This document shows positions 6,541 to 15,366 of a DNA stretch of 23,953 bases, one piece after another (within the stretch, counting starts at the first letter, position 1; each line of letters starts with the position of its first letter). The notes below the pieces were generated by a model. It was not told where the DNA came from. It saw only the letters and a program-made list of their open reading frames with translations, and ran no database searches. The position numbers were made by a program, and so were the translations under genes. Origin of the DNA: B3-G11 sp039714175. GTDB taxonomy: Bacteria; Actinomycetota; Acidimicrobiia; Spongiisociales; UBA5794. The stretch lies in contig JBDLJV010000013.1 of NCBI GenBank assembly GCA_039714175.1, positions 1-23,953 on the forward strand. The letters run 5' to 3'.

Positions 6541-7590
6541 CTATGGCTCCTCTTGCGGGGTCATCGTGCCTCCGGGGTTCTTTGCTGCCCACGCTCCGGC
6601 GAAGAGGACGAACAGGACGATGATGCCTTGGAGCACCCCGGCAAAGGCCGAGTCGAGACCCAGTCGGAGGTCCAGTTGGGTGCCACCGACGCTGATCGCT
6701 ACGAAGAAGAGAGCGATCGGAGCGATCGCCACTGCTGAGAATCCAGCAAGCAGAACAACGAGGATCGCAAGGAACCCGTAGCCGCCCGATACAGCCGGTA
6801 CGAGCTTGTGATGGAAGGCTGTTGCCTGGACGGTCCCTGCCACACCGGCAAGTGCCCCACCGATGGCCATGGCCCCGAGGACGTAACGGTTCGTCGGGAT
6901 GCCCCTCAGGTACGAGCTATACGCGTTGTTGCCGACAGCCTTCAGCTTGAGGCCGAACAACGTCCCGCGCAGAAGCAGCCACACGAGGACGACACTGATG
7001 ATTCCCAGGATCACGGGGAGTACCGGCCATCCGACGCCGAAGGCTTCGATCTCGGGCATCCAGGTTTCCTCCCGGAAGATGTCCGTACCACTGGTCGAGG
7101 CAACACCGGCACGTTTCCATGGGCCGATGACGAGGTATGTGGCCATGCCGGCGGCGACGAAATCGAGTCCGAGGCCACCGAAGATCTCATGGACGCGGAA
7201 GTGAGTCTTGAGTACTCCGGCAAGCAGCGCCCAGACCAACCCACCGACGGCACCAGCGATGATCGTCAGGGGGACAACGACCCAACCGGGCCCGGGAACC
7301 TCACGCGCGATCCATGAGGCAGCGATCGCTCCCATGATGATCTGACCTTCGACACCGATGTTCCACAGACCGGCTGCGAACGTGACCACGAGGCCGGCCG
7401 AAGCAAGAATCAAGGGTGACCACGCGAGCAGCGTGGCCGAGATCTTCGAGGCTGATCCGAAGGATCCCTCGACGAGCAGGCTCAGTGCCTCGAACGGTGG
7501 CGCTCCGACAGCGAGCAGGAGTGCAATGCCGACGGCGATGGCAGCGAGGACGGCGACGGAGGTGGCGAGGGCTGCGCGCGAATTGTTCAT
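6541..7590 (-). CDS. ABC transporter permease, nucleoside/BMP type (first permease)
   Basis: A 349-residue polytopic permease, homologous in type to B. subtilis NupP. It has an N-terminal signal-anchor-like helix and the segment LWNIGVEGQIIMGAIAASW characteristic of the family. About nine further hydrophobic segments follow. Its ATG overlaps the stop of the ATPase gene by four bases (ATGA), which implies translational coupling. It pairs with the second permease to form the transmembrane channel. Confidence 0.88.
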   Translation of the reverse strand: MNNSRAALATSVAVLAAIAVGIALLLAVGAPPFEALSLLVEGSFGSASKISATLLAWSPLILASAGLVVTFAAGLWNIGVEGQIIMGAIAASWIAREVPGPGWVVVPLTIIAGAVGGLVWALLAGVLKTHFRVHEIFGGLGLDFVAAGMATYLVIGPWKRAGVASTSGTDIFREETWMPEIEAFGVGWPVLPVILGIISVVLVWLLLRGTLFGLKLKAVGNNAYSSYLRGIPTNRYVLGAMAIGGALAGVAGTVQATAFHHKLVPAVSGGYGFLAILVVLLAGFSAVAIAPIALFFVAISVGGTQLDLRLGLDSAFAGVLQGIIVLFVLFAGAWAAKNPGGTMTPQEEP

Positions 7591-9053
7591 ACGCGCTCCT
7601 TCCCGCCAATGAGATATCCGAGTTCTTCACCGTTGAGGTCCGCAGCATCACCGATAGCGAACACCTCGCCGCCGAAGAAGACGATGATCCTGTCGCTGTA
7701 CCTCAACAACTCATCGAGATCCGCAGACGCGAAGATGACCGAAGTGCCGCTCGATCTCCGTGCGAGCAACCGGGTCCACACGTAGGCAGCTGATTCGACA
7801 TCCAGCCCTCGTGTCGGGTGTTCGAGCAGGAGGAGCTTCACATCGTCGGGGATCATTGCGAGGAGGAGACGCTGTTGGTTCCCTCCCGACAGCTCTTCTG
7901 CGTTGGAGTTCGGACGGCCCTTGATCGAGTAGTCACCGATCTCGTCGATCGCCGTCCTCTCGGCCTTCTTCCAATCGACAAAGAAGCTCTTGTCCTCGGA
8001 GGCAAGCACGAGGTGCTCGGTGATCGAGATCCCCTGGATCAGGCCTTCTTCGAGGCGACCAGCCGGGAGGTAGTGGACACCTGCGGCGAGATGATCCCGG
8101 TACGAACAGCGATCCAGATTGACACCGTTCACACTGAGGGTCCCGGTTTCGGGTTCGAGCAGGCCTGCGCAGGCTCGGAGAAGTGCCCGTTGTCCGCTGC
8201 CTTCGAGACCGGCGAGACCGATCACTTCTCCCGCGGCGACATCGAGATCCAATCCCTCGATGCTGGTTGTGCCCTCCTGCAGTGTGGCGTCGGACAGTTG
8301 CAGCATCGCGTCCCTCAGCGGTACTGAATCGTGGTCCTGTTCGACGAAGACCTTTCCGAACATCTTCTCGACAAGCGTTTCTTCCGGTACCGGCATGTCG
8401 GCTCTGTAGACGACCTTCCCGTGCCGGATCACCGTTACCGAGTCGCAGAGATCTTCGACCTCTTCGAGTTTGTGTGAGACGAACAAGACGATGAGGCCCG
8501 CCTCTGCAAGACTCCGGAGCGTGGCGAACAGCTGGAGCCTCTGGGTAGCTGAGATCCCGGTCGTTGGCTCATCGAAGATCAGGACTTTGGCACCGAGCCA
8601 CATGAGTCGTGTGATGGCGAGTTGCTGACGCTCTCCGATCGTGAGGCTTCCGGCGAGTCGTGAGGGATCGAACTCGAATCCGAGGTCGGCGCTGACCCTC
8701 TCGAGTTCGCTGCGCATGTCGTCGCGATCGATTCGAACCGGGCCCGGGCTTGCAAGAGCGAAGTTGTCGAGCACGGTGAGCGGAAGGCACACCAACGGGT
8801 CCTGATGGAGCATGCCGATACCGGAATCGATGGCTTCGGCTGGGGATGCCAATGCGATCCGCTCGCCGTCGAGGAGGATCTCTCCGGAGTCCGCACCGTA
8901 GAAGCCCGAGAGGATCTTCATCAGGGTTGATTTGCCGGCGCCGTTCTCACCGAGGATGCCATGGAGGGATCCTGCCTCAACCGTGAAGGACACTCCGTCG
9001 TTGGCTCGAACGGGACCGAAGTGTTTGTGGATGTCCCTGATCTCGAGCGCCAT
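7587..9053 (-). CDS. Double-domain ABC ATPase of a nucleoside/BMP-type importer
   Basis: A 488-residue protein with two fused ABC domains, the layout of sugar and nucleoside importers (RbsA/NupO type). Domain 1 has Walker A GENGAGKST (35-43), a signature-like LTIGERQQ (137-144) and Walker B VLIFDE (157-162). Domain 2 has a degenerate Walker A GLEGSGQ (282-288), signature LSGGNQQ (388-394) and LLLLEHPTRGLD (407-418). The residue after the Walker B Glu is His, and the second nucleotide site is probably inactive, as is common here. It powers uptake of the ligand delivered by the BMP-family lipoprotein encoded upstream. It is separated from that gene by a hairpin and a repeat array. Confidence 0.9.
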   Translation of the reverse strand: MALEIRDIHKHFGPVRANDGVSFTVEAGSLHGILGENGAGKSTLMKILSGFYGADSGEILLDGERIALASPAEAIDSGIGMLHQDPLVCLPLTVLDNFALASPGPVRIDRDDMRSELERVSADLGFEFDPSRLAGSLTIGERQQLAITRLMWLGAKVLIFDEPTTGISATQRLQLFATLRSLAEAGLIVLFVSHKLEEVEDLCDSVTVIRHGKVVYRADMPVPEETLVEKMFGKVFVEQDHDSVPLRDAMLQLSDATLQEGTTSIEGLDLDVAAGEVIGLAGLEGSGQRALLRACAGLLEPETGTLSVNGVNLDRCSYRDHLAAGVHYLPAGRLEEGLIQGISITEHLVLASEDKSFFVDWKKAERTAIDEIGDYSIKGRPNSNAEELSGGNQQRLLLAMIPDDVKLLLLEHPTRGLDVESAAYVWTRLLARRSSGTSVIFASADLDELLRYSDRIIVFFGGEVFAIGDAADLNGEELGYLIGGKERV

Positions 9054-9129
9054 GCGGGCAGGCTACCTATCTACGTATCACTGCGCTGCAGCGTTGAACG
9101 CTCGTCGTCTGATGTCTGTCGTGCGGAGC

Positions 9130-9185
9130 TTCCGACGCACGACGACAGACGATCAACGACGAACGATGAACGACGAGCGATGAAC
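9130..9185. repeat. Tandem 7-bp repeat array, GAYGAAC type
   Basis: Eight successive heptamers run from 9130 to 9185. The clearest are GACGAAC (9158-9164), GATGAAC (9165-9171 and 9179-9185) and GACGAGC (9172-9178). The array lies in the 184-bp gap between the receptor gene and the ATPase gene of the same importer, directly beside the hairpin at 9192-9223. The unit closely resembles that of the array at 13218-13259. Confidence 0.7.
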
Positions 9186-9191
9186 GAAAAG

Positions 9192-9223
9192 ATGGTGGGG
9201 AGGCTCGAGAGCCTCCCCACCAT
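9192..9223 (-). terminator. Strong hairpin terminator after the BMP lipoprotein gene
   Basis: A perfect 15-bp stem (9192-9206 with 9209-9223, two-base loop) starts 15 bases after the receptor stop codon. On the minus strand it is followed by CTTTTCGTT. It probably ends or attenuates the transcript so that the receptor is made in excess over the ATPase and permeases. It also protects the upstream mRNA from 3' decay. Confidence 0.8.
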
Positions 9224-9237
9224 TCGCTTTGCGCTTG

Positions 9238-10503
9238 TCAGGAGGAGCTTGCGCCCTCCATACCTTCGAGGAGTTGCTTCATGTACCAGAGCTGGACATC
9301 GGAGCCTTCCTCACCATCTCCGAGGAACGCTGAACCGTCCTGGTAGTTGAGTGGTCCGGTGAACAGGTTGATGGACCCGTCAGCGAGACCGCTGATGAAG
9401 TCGTCGAGCGTTGAGGCATCGTCAGCGCTGAGAGCGTCGCCTGCCGTCCAACCGATCATCGACGTGTCGATGTTGTTGATGTCGTCCCAGTCCGGGCCGA
9501 CCCAGTTGAGGTTGGCTTCGAACGAACCATCGATCGCTGCACCGACTGCCTCGAGATATGACGGACCCCAGTTGAAGTACGGAACACCAAGGCACGCCTC
9601 AGGCGCCTCCGAGCATGCATCCACGTAGTCGTAGGGGATTGCCCATACGGTCTCGCCAGCAGTCTTGCGCTGACCGGCGACGATGAGTGCCTCGGTTGTG
9701 TCGATGCCGGACACGACGACGTCAGAGCCGCCATCGAAGAACGCGTTCGTTACCTCGGTGGGGTCGAGTGTGACGCCGGGGATGTTGAACCAGAAGCCGA
9801 TCCAGTTCACATCGAACTTGAGCGACGACGGATCGTTGCCCTTGTCTTCCCAACACTGCTTGGCGCCGAGATACACGGAACTTGCGAGCCTGCGCGTCTC
9901 GTCATTGATGAGCGGTCCTAAGTAGGAGATCTGTCCTGTCTCGGATGCCAGAGCCGCAGCACAGCCAGCGATCTGCTTGCCGTAGTACATGCGTCCCATG
10001 ATGTTGCCGAGGTTCGTGAGATCAGACTTGTACGCCTGGCCCTCTGCCCACGCGCTGTCGCCGGACGACCAGATCATCGGAATGTCCGGATGGGCAGCAG
10101 CAGCGGCCTCGATGCCGTCGCGCATGTCGTCAGATGTCGCAAAGATCATCTGAGCACCCTGGGACACCATGTCGTCGACAACCTGCTCAACGGAGGTTTC
10201 CGGCCTGTCCGCCGGGTTGACCGTATCGAGCGAGATCATCGTGGCGCCGGTCATTTCTTCAACGTACTCGCCAGCCTCGTAGTGGGCCTGTGACCAGCCT
10301 CGGTCGTTCTCGGGGCCAACGAGGATCATCCCGAAGGTGAAGCCCTCACCGATCGCGGATGCAGCAGTGGTCGTGGTGTCTCCAGCCCCGTCACCAGCTG
10401 TCGTGGTTGTAGCGTCATCGTCTGACGTGGAGCACGCTGCCGCAACGAGTGCGAGTGCTGCCAGCATCACGAGCAAACGAACAAGGCGTTTGCCTGTGGT
10501 CAT
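9238..10503 (-). CDS. BMP-family (Med-like) substrate-binding lipoprotein of an ABC importer
   Basis: A 421-residue basic membrane protein family receptor, the type that binds nucleosides or purines in related systems. The signal peptide ends at the lipobox LVAAAC with Cys24. A Thr/Asp-rich tether follows (about 25-52) before the periplasmic-binding fold starts at FGMILVGPENDRGWSQAHYE. DMVSQGAQMIFATS and GSDVVVSGIDTTEALIV fit the two lobes. I choose the ATG at 10503 because AAGGAG lies seven bases upstream; an earlier in-frame start at 10557 would put 18 polar residues before the signal. It is the first gene of the importer that continues with the ATPase and two permeases. Confidence 0.9.
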   Translation of the reverse strand: MTTGKRLVRLLVMLAALALVAAACSTSDDDATTTTAGDGAGDTTTTAASAIGEGFTFGMILVGPENDRGWSQAHYEAGEYVEEMTGATMISLDTVNPADRPETSVEQVVDDMVSQGAQMIFATSDDMRDGIEAAAAAHPDIPMIWSSGDSAWAEGQAYKSDLTNLGNIMGRMYYGKQIAGCAAALASETGQISYLGPLINDETRRLASSVYLGAKQCWEDKGNDPSSLKFDVNWIGFWFNIPGVTLDPTEVTNAFFDGGSDVVVSGIDTTEALIVAGQRKTAGETVWAIPYDYVDACSEAPEACLGVPYFNWGPSYLEAVGAAIDGSFEANLNWVGPDWDDINNIDTSMIGWTAGDALSADDASTLDDFISGLADGSINLFTGPLNYQDGSAFLGDGEEGSDVQLWYMKQLLEGMEGASSS

Positions 10504-10596
10504 CTGTTTCTCCTTTTTCGTACTGAATGTCCGCCGACGCAGATGTGATCCCCGCAATCAGCATTCGCTATTCGGCACAGCATCCAGATTAGGAGG

Positions 10597-10666
10597 GTGT
10601 CAGGTGCCAGCTATCAGCCTTCAGCTGTCAGTTTCCGGTTCCCGGTTTCCGGTCTCTGTTCTCTGC
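10597..10666. repeat. Tandem 7-bp repeat array ending exactly at the metX stop codon
   Basis: Ten heptamers fill 10597-10666. The first five end in CAG (GTGTCAG, GTGCCAG, CTATCAG, CCTTCAG, CTGTCAG). The next three are TTTCCGG or TTCCCGG, and the last two are TCTCTGT and TCTCTGC. The unit changes along the array but the 7-bp phase never slips. The metX stop codon begins at the next base (10667-10669). The rest of the gap (10504-10596) shows only the receptor gene's ribosome site. Confidence 0.75.
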
Positions 10667-11664
10667 TCAGGCCCACGCCGCGCCGAGACTTGGGACCGAA
10701 TCGACGAATTGCTCGCGACCCAGGAAGTCCTTGAGGATTCGCCCGAGTTTGTGGGTCTCGATGAGGAAAGCGTCGTGCCCGTTGGGGCTGTCGAGTACGG
10801 CGAACTGTGCGTTCGGCATGGAGGCAGCCATCGCTCGCGCCTCCGAGACCGGGTACAGGACGTCCGTGCTGATACCGATCACGAGGGCACGGTTCTTGAT
10901 CCGTTGCAGGATGGCCTCTCTCGGGCCGCGACCTCGTCCAAGATCGTGGGAATCCATCGCATCAAGGAGCGTCAGATACGTGTCGGCATCGAACCGGTCG
11001 ACCAGCTTGTCGCCTTGATATCGCAGGTACGTCTGCGCAGCGAATGCACCGTTCTCTGACTCGCGCCCGAATCTGCTTTGGAAGCTTGCAGGGCTGCGGT
11101 ACGAGCACATGGCGATCATCCGAGCGGTGGCGAGACCGTCGGAGGGAGTGGCAGCGGTGTGGATGGCACTTCGTTGAGCTTCTGACAGACCGATAGCCCA
11201 CGCAGACTGGGCAGATCCCACGCCGATCGGAACGATCGTGTCAACCATCTCCGGGTAGAGCACGGCCCACTCGAGTGCCTGCATGCCGCCCATGGATCCG
11301 CCGATCACGACGTCGAGGAACTCGACTCCGAGATGCTCGAGGACGAGCTTCTGGAGATGCACCATGTCGCGGATAGTGATGGCAGGGAAGTCTCCGGTCT
11401 CGGCGTGGGTAGTTGGCCCGGTCGTTCCGTAGCAACTTCCGAGAACATTCATCGAGACGATGAAGGACCCGGACGGATCGAAGATCCTCCCCGGGCCGAA
11501 GAGATCCTTCCACCAGTCATCAGCGTCGGCACTTCCCGTGAGCGCATGGCAGATCAGGGTGGCCTCCTTCCGGAACCTGCCCCATGTGCGCACCTCGACG
11601 TTGACGTCGCGGAGTGTTTCCCCTCCTTCGAGGGGGAACACTCCCGGAACGACGATTCGATGTT

Positions 11665-11668
<4 letters not shown>
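10667..11668 (-). CDS. metX: Homoserine O-acetyltransferase
   Basis: A 333-residue alpha/beta-hydrolase-fold enzyme that transfers an acetyl (possibly succinyl) group to the homoserine hydroxyl, the committed step of methionine synthesis. The nucleophile is in GGSMGGMQALEW (Ser125). The catalytic Asp is in STDVLYP (Asp269) and the His in GHDAFL (His298). Length and motif order match MetX. The start is GTG at 11668, and the GTGA overlap with the metY stop implies coupled translation. Its product feeds the enzyme encoded just upstream. A strong hairpin lies within its first codons. Confidence 0.93.
11611..11644 (-). other. Strong hairpin inside the 5' coding region of metX
   Basis: Positions 11611-11625 pair with 11630-11644 to form a 15-bp stem with one G-U pair and a four-base loop. 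It lies about 25-58 bases into metX. It could reduce metX translation relative to metY or mark a processing site. It has no T-run, so it is not an obvious terminator. Confidence 0.5.
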
Positions 11669-12987
<1,319 letters not shown>

Positions 12988-13040
12988 GGTCCCTCCCGGG
13001 TTGTCCGAAGACTGCGGTGGTGATCGGAAGGGGTGCTGTC

Positions 13041-13081
13041 ACAAAGAGAAAGGACCCGCTCCGTCGCCGGTGCAGATCCTT
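13041..13081 (-). terminator. Attenuator terminator in the metY leader
   Basis: On the minus strand AAGGATCTGC (13081-13072) pairs with GCGGGTCCTT (13059-13050). An inner CCG/CGG helix closes a GCGA tetraloop, and a TCTCTTT tract follows. It starts 22 bases after the leader-peptide stop. Its 5' arm (13070-13080) can instead pair over ten base pairs, with one bulged A, with GTGCAGACCT in the leader-peptide coding sequence (13122-13113). The two structures exclude each other, as expected for terminator and antiterminator. Confidence 0.75.
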
Positions 13082-13103
13082 CGGTGTGTTGGGTGTTGCG
13101 CTG

Positions 13104-13172
13104 TTACGCGTGAGGTCTGCACGGCTGTTTCATGGCCATGCACATCATCGCGCGGGTGATTGCAACGTTCAT
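13104..13172 (-). CDS. Met/Cys-rich leader peptide controlling metYX
   Basis: A 22-residue open frame from ATG at 13172 to TAA at 13104-13106. Besides the initiator it has four Met and two Cys; positions 9-14 read MMCMAM. No Shine-Dalgarno is seen on this strand, but the ATG begins nine bases after the -10 box, so the transcript should be leaderless or nearly so, common in actinobacteria. Segment GCATGG at codons 11-13 can pair with CCGTGC at codons 17-18. That would block the antiterminator unless a ribosome stalls on the Met/Cys codons. The inferred logic is that scarce Met-tRNA (or Cys-tRNA) stalls the ribosome, the antiterminator forms and metYX is transcribed. The peptide itself probably has no other role. 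Confidence 0.75.
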   Translation of the reverse strand: MNVAITRAMMCMAMKQPCRPHA

Positions 13173-13181
13173 TGAGGAGCG

Positions 13182-13210
13182 AATGTAAGGGAAGGTGCCC
13201 ACCTTGTCAA
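13182..13210 (-). promoter_or_regulatory. Near-consensus promoter of the metYX operon
   Basis: On the minus strand TTGACA (13210-13205) and TACATT (13187-13182) are separated by exactly 17 bp. The expected start point is about 13174-13175, within three bases of the leader-peptide ATG. This is the clearest housekeeping-type promoter in the window. Confidence 0.85.
13192..13205. promoter_or_regulatory. Palindrome in the metY promoter spacer (candidate operator)
   Basis: AAGGTGCCCACCTT is a perfect inverted repeat of two 6-bp arms around CC. It lies inside the -35/-10 spacer and touches the last base of the -35 box, a position where a bound dimeric repressor would block RNA polymerase. No regulator gene is nearby, and I cannot assign it to a known protein. 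Confidence 0.5.
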
Positions 13211-13217
13211 GGAAAAA

Positions 13218-13259
13218 GACGAACGACCAACGACCAACGACCAACGCTCTACGCTGTCC
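13218..13259. repeat. Tandem 7-bp repeat array, GACCAAC type
   Basis: Six heptamers run from 13218 to 13259: GACGAAC, three GACCAAC, then GCTCTAC and GCTGTCC. The array ends two bases before the ATG of the C-S lyase gene and starts just beyond the metY -35 box. It therefore occupies the space where that gene's own promoter and ribosome site would be expected. Confidence 0.75.
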
Positions 13260-13261
13260 GG

Positions 13262-14419
13262 ATGCCGAGTATCGAACCCAACTCCACCGGAACGCCGCAA
13301 GCGAACGATCCAGCGAGCCTCGCTCGACTCTTCGGCGATGCCGATGATCTGCTTCCGCTCTGGATAGCGGAGCCGTATGTCGATCTCGCTCCGACGGTCA
13401 AGGCTGCGCTCACAGACAGGGCAACGGCCGGTTGGTATGGGTACGAGACAAGGCCCGATGCACTCCTCGAAGTCTTCTGGGAGTGGATGCAGTCCAGACA
13501 CGGATGGGACGGTACGGGCCTGCAGGTGACGATCAGCCCGAGTATCGGCACATCGATCGGTGTGCTCATGGAGATGCTCACCGATGAGGGCGATGGTGTG
13601 CTCCTTCAGCCACCGGTGTTCACAGATTTCAAGCCCCTTGTCACGAGACTCCATCGATCGGTGGCGAAGAACTCGTTGTTGTTGACTTCGGACGGTTATC
13701 GCATGGATCTCGATGATCTTGAAGCCAAGGCGTCGGATCCATCGACGAAGATGATGGTCCTGTGCAACCCCCACAACCCCGTCGGCCGCGTATGGTCCGC
13801 CGGGGAGCTCGGTGCTGTTGCCCGGATCTGTGCACAGCACGATGTATTCGTACTTGCGGATGAGATCCACGCGGACATCATCCTCCCTTCGGCCTCGTTC
13901 ACTCCGTTCGCGACTGTTGCGGCAGACACTGGCGTACGTTGGGCAGCGACCCACGGTCCGATCAAGACATTCGGACTTGCCGGCGTGTGCGACACGCTGA
14001 TCGTGACCGACGACGGGGACCTGACCGATCAGCTCCGGAAGAGGAGTTCGCAACTCCACTTGACGCGGAACAACGTGTTCGGTGTTGCAGCATTCGAAGC
14101 CGGTTACCGAAGTGGCGGTGTTTGGCTCGACGGTTTCATCGGACAGCTCACCGAGAACTACCGAACGCTTCGAGAGAGCCTGCCGAACGGCATCGAGCTC
14201 ATCGAACCGGACGGAACGTATCTCGCTTGGCTCGACTTCCGCGACCTCGGAATGGATGTCCCCGAACTCTCTCGCTGGCTCCCGAACGAGGCAGGTCTCG
14301 CACTGAGTCCCGGCCACTGGTTCGGCAGAGAGGGCGCCGGATTCGCTCGCATGACAGTTGCAGCGCCATCGGACGTCATCACCGAGGCAGCCCGCCGCCT
14401 CACCGCAGCAACTCACTGA
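13262..14419 (+). CDS. PatB/MalY-type cystathionine beta-lyase (C-S lyase)
   Basis: A 385-residue fold-type-I PLP enzyme of the MalY/PatB group within the aminotransferase I/II family. The PLP lysine is Lys235 in GPIKTFGLAG. CNPHNPVGR (168-176) and LADEIHADI (198-206) are the cofactor-binding motifs typical of this group. Members cleave cystathionine to homocysteine, pyruvate and ammonia, or release sulfide from cysteine. The sulfide could in turn supply the divergently encoded MetY. The ATG at 13262 starts the conserved protein; the frame stays open upstream to 13160, but that stretch is the metY promoter and a repeat array. No good Shine-Dalgarno is visible. Confidence 0.88.
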   Translation: MPSIEPNSTGTPQANDPASLARLFGDADDLLPLWIAEPYVDLAPTVKAALTDRATAGWYGYETRPDALLEVFWEWMQSRHGWDGTGLQVTISPSIGTSIGVLMEMLTDEGDGVLLQPPVFTDFKPLVTRLHRSVAKNSLLLTSDGYRMDLDDLEAKASDPSTKMMVLCNPHNPVGRVWSAGELGAVARICAQHDVFVLADEIHADIILPSASFTPFATVAADTGVRWAATHGPIKTFGLAGVCDTLIVTDDGDLTDQLRKRSSQLHLTRNNVFGVAAFEAGYRSGGVWLDGFIGQLTENYRTLRESLPNGIELIEPDGTYLAWLDFRDLGMDVPELSRWLPNEAGLALSPGHWFGREGAGFARMTVAAPSDVITEAARRLTAATH

Positions 14420-14441
14420 CCCACGCCCAAACCCCGTCGCG

Positions 14442-14547
14442 AACCCAGGGTTACAGACCCTCTGAGGGAAGGCTGTGGCCCACAGAACCGATCACGTGCG
14501 TAACCCTGGGTTACAGACCCTCTGAGGGAAGGCTGTGGCCCACAGAA
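14442..14547. repeat. Two-copy 46-bp direct repeat with 60-bp period and embedded palindromes
   Basis: Copies at 14442-14487 and 14502-14547 differ at one base and are separated by 14 unrelated bases. Each contains three small palindromes: AACCC-N-GGGTT, CCCT-CTG-AGGG and CTGTGG-C-CCACAG. They lie between the convergent C-S lyase and phosphoribosyltransferase genes, so a role in termination from both sides is possible. Two copies are too few for a CRISPR call. Confidence 0.8.
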
Positions 14548-14563
14548 TGATGGGGACGCGCGG

Positions 14564-15205
14564 TTATGCGAGCAGTTCGATCACCTCGGCGTCGGATGTC
14601 TGGCGGAAGTCGTCGTACCACGCACCGACGGCCATGAAATCGCGAGGGGTCAGCACGGAGACAACCTCGTCGGCGACCTTGCGCAGTGTTCGGACGACAT
14701 CGGGGGGCGAAACACCGACCGCCACCACGATCTTGCGTGGCTCCGCTGATCTCAGAGCTTCGACGGCGGCTCGCATCGTCGCTCCCGTCGCCGTACCGTC
14801 GTCGACAACGATGACGGTCTTGTCAGTGACATCGAGTGGGGGACGGTCTCCCCGGTAGGCGTCCTCCCTGCGGTGGAGCTCCTCGGTCTGTTCCCGCCTC
14901 ACACGTTCGATCGCTTCGGCATCGATGCCGGAACTCCGTACCACGCTGTCGTTGAGCACTTCGATTCCGCCCGAGGCAATGGCCCCGAAAGCGACCTCGG
15001 AATACCAGGGGACGCCAAGCTTGCGAACGATCAGCACGTCGATTGGGATGCTCAGTTCGGCGGCGATCTCCGCTGCCACAGGTACACCACCGCGCGGCAG
15101 CCCGAGAACGATCGCCTCAGGTGCCCGGTCGTACGCACGAAGCATCTCAGCCAAGCGTCGCCCGGCGTCAGCCCGGTCTCGAAACCGATCACGTTCCTTC
15201 GCCAT
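14564..15205 (-). CDS. Phosphoribosyltransferase family protein
   Basis: A 213-residue protein with the PRPP-binding signature VIVVDDGTATGATM (131-144) and an N-terminal LGLPRGGVPVA segment (34-44). This combination marks the predicted phosphoribosyltransferases often grouped with dienelactone-hydrolase-linked or stress-related genes, not the purine or pyrimidine salvage enzymes. Substrate is unknown. Residues 90-125 are charged and probably helical. It stands alone between convergent and divergent neighbours. The ATG at 15205 is preceded by a G-rich GGGGGT stretch that could serve as a weak ribosome site. Confidence 0.82.
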   Translation of the reverse strand: MAKERDRFRDRADAGRRLAEMLRAYDRAPEAIVLGLPRGGVPVAAEIAAELSIPIDVLIVRKLGVPWYSEVAFGAIASGGIEVLNDSVVRSSGIDAEAIERVRREQTEELHRREDAYRGDRPPLDVTDKTVIVVDDGTATGATMRAAVEALRSAEPRKIVVAVGVSPPDVVRTLRKVADEVVSVLTPRDFMAVGAWYDDFRQTSDAEVIELLA

Positions 15206-15280
15206 ACCCCCATTATCGCAAACTCAGCGTCCGCGGCGGTCTGTTCCCGTGCTTCCAGTCCACAGATTGAAAGCGTCGAC

Positions 15281-15350
15281 ACCCGACACCCGACATCCGA
15301 CACCCGATACCCGGCACCCGATACCCGACACTCGTCTACCGTTCATCGTC
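15281..15350. repeat. Tandem 7-bp repeat array, ACCCGAC type
   Basis: At least eight consecutive heptamers from 15281 to 15336 follow ACCCGAY or close variants (ATCCGAC, ACCCGGC, ACTCGTC). Two weaker units extend to 15350. The array lies in the divergent gap between the phosphoribosyltransferase and flavin reductase genes and ends about 16 bases before the latter's ATG. Confidence 0.8.
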
Positions 15351-15366
15351 CCGACAACGGAGACGC

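Noticed and set aside
12988..13172. SAM riboswitch in the metY leader
   Set aside because: I could not find the conserved SAM-I, SAM-II or SAM-IV cores; the leader is better explained by a peptide and terminator.
13160..13261. N-terminal extension of the PatB/MalY-type protein, including a CPPC motif
   Set aside because: This stretch is the metY promoter, the start of its leader and a heptamer array; the conserved protein begins at 13262.
14442..14547. CRISPR array
   Set aside because: Only two repeats, a 14-bp spacer and no cas genes.
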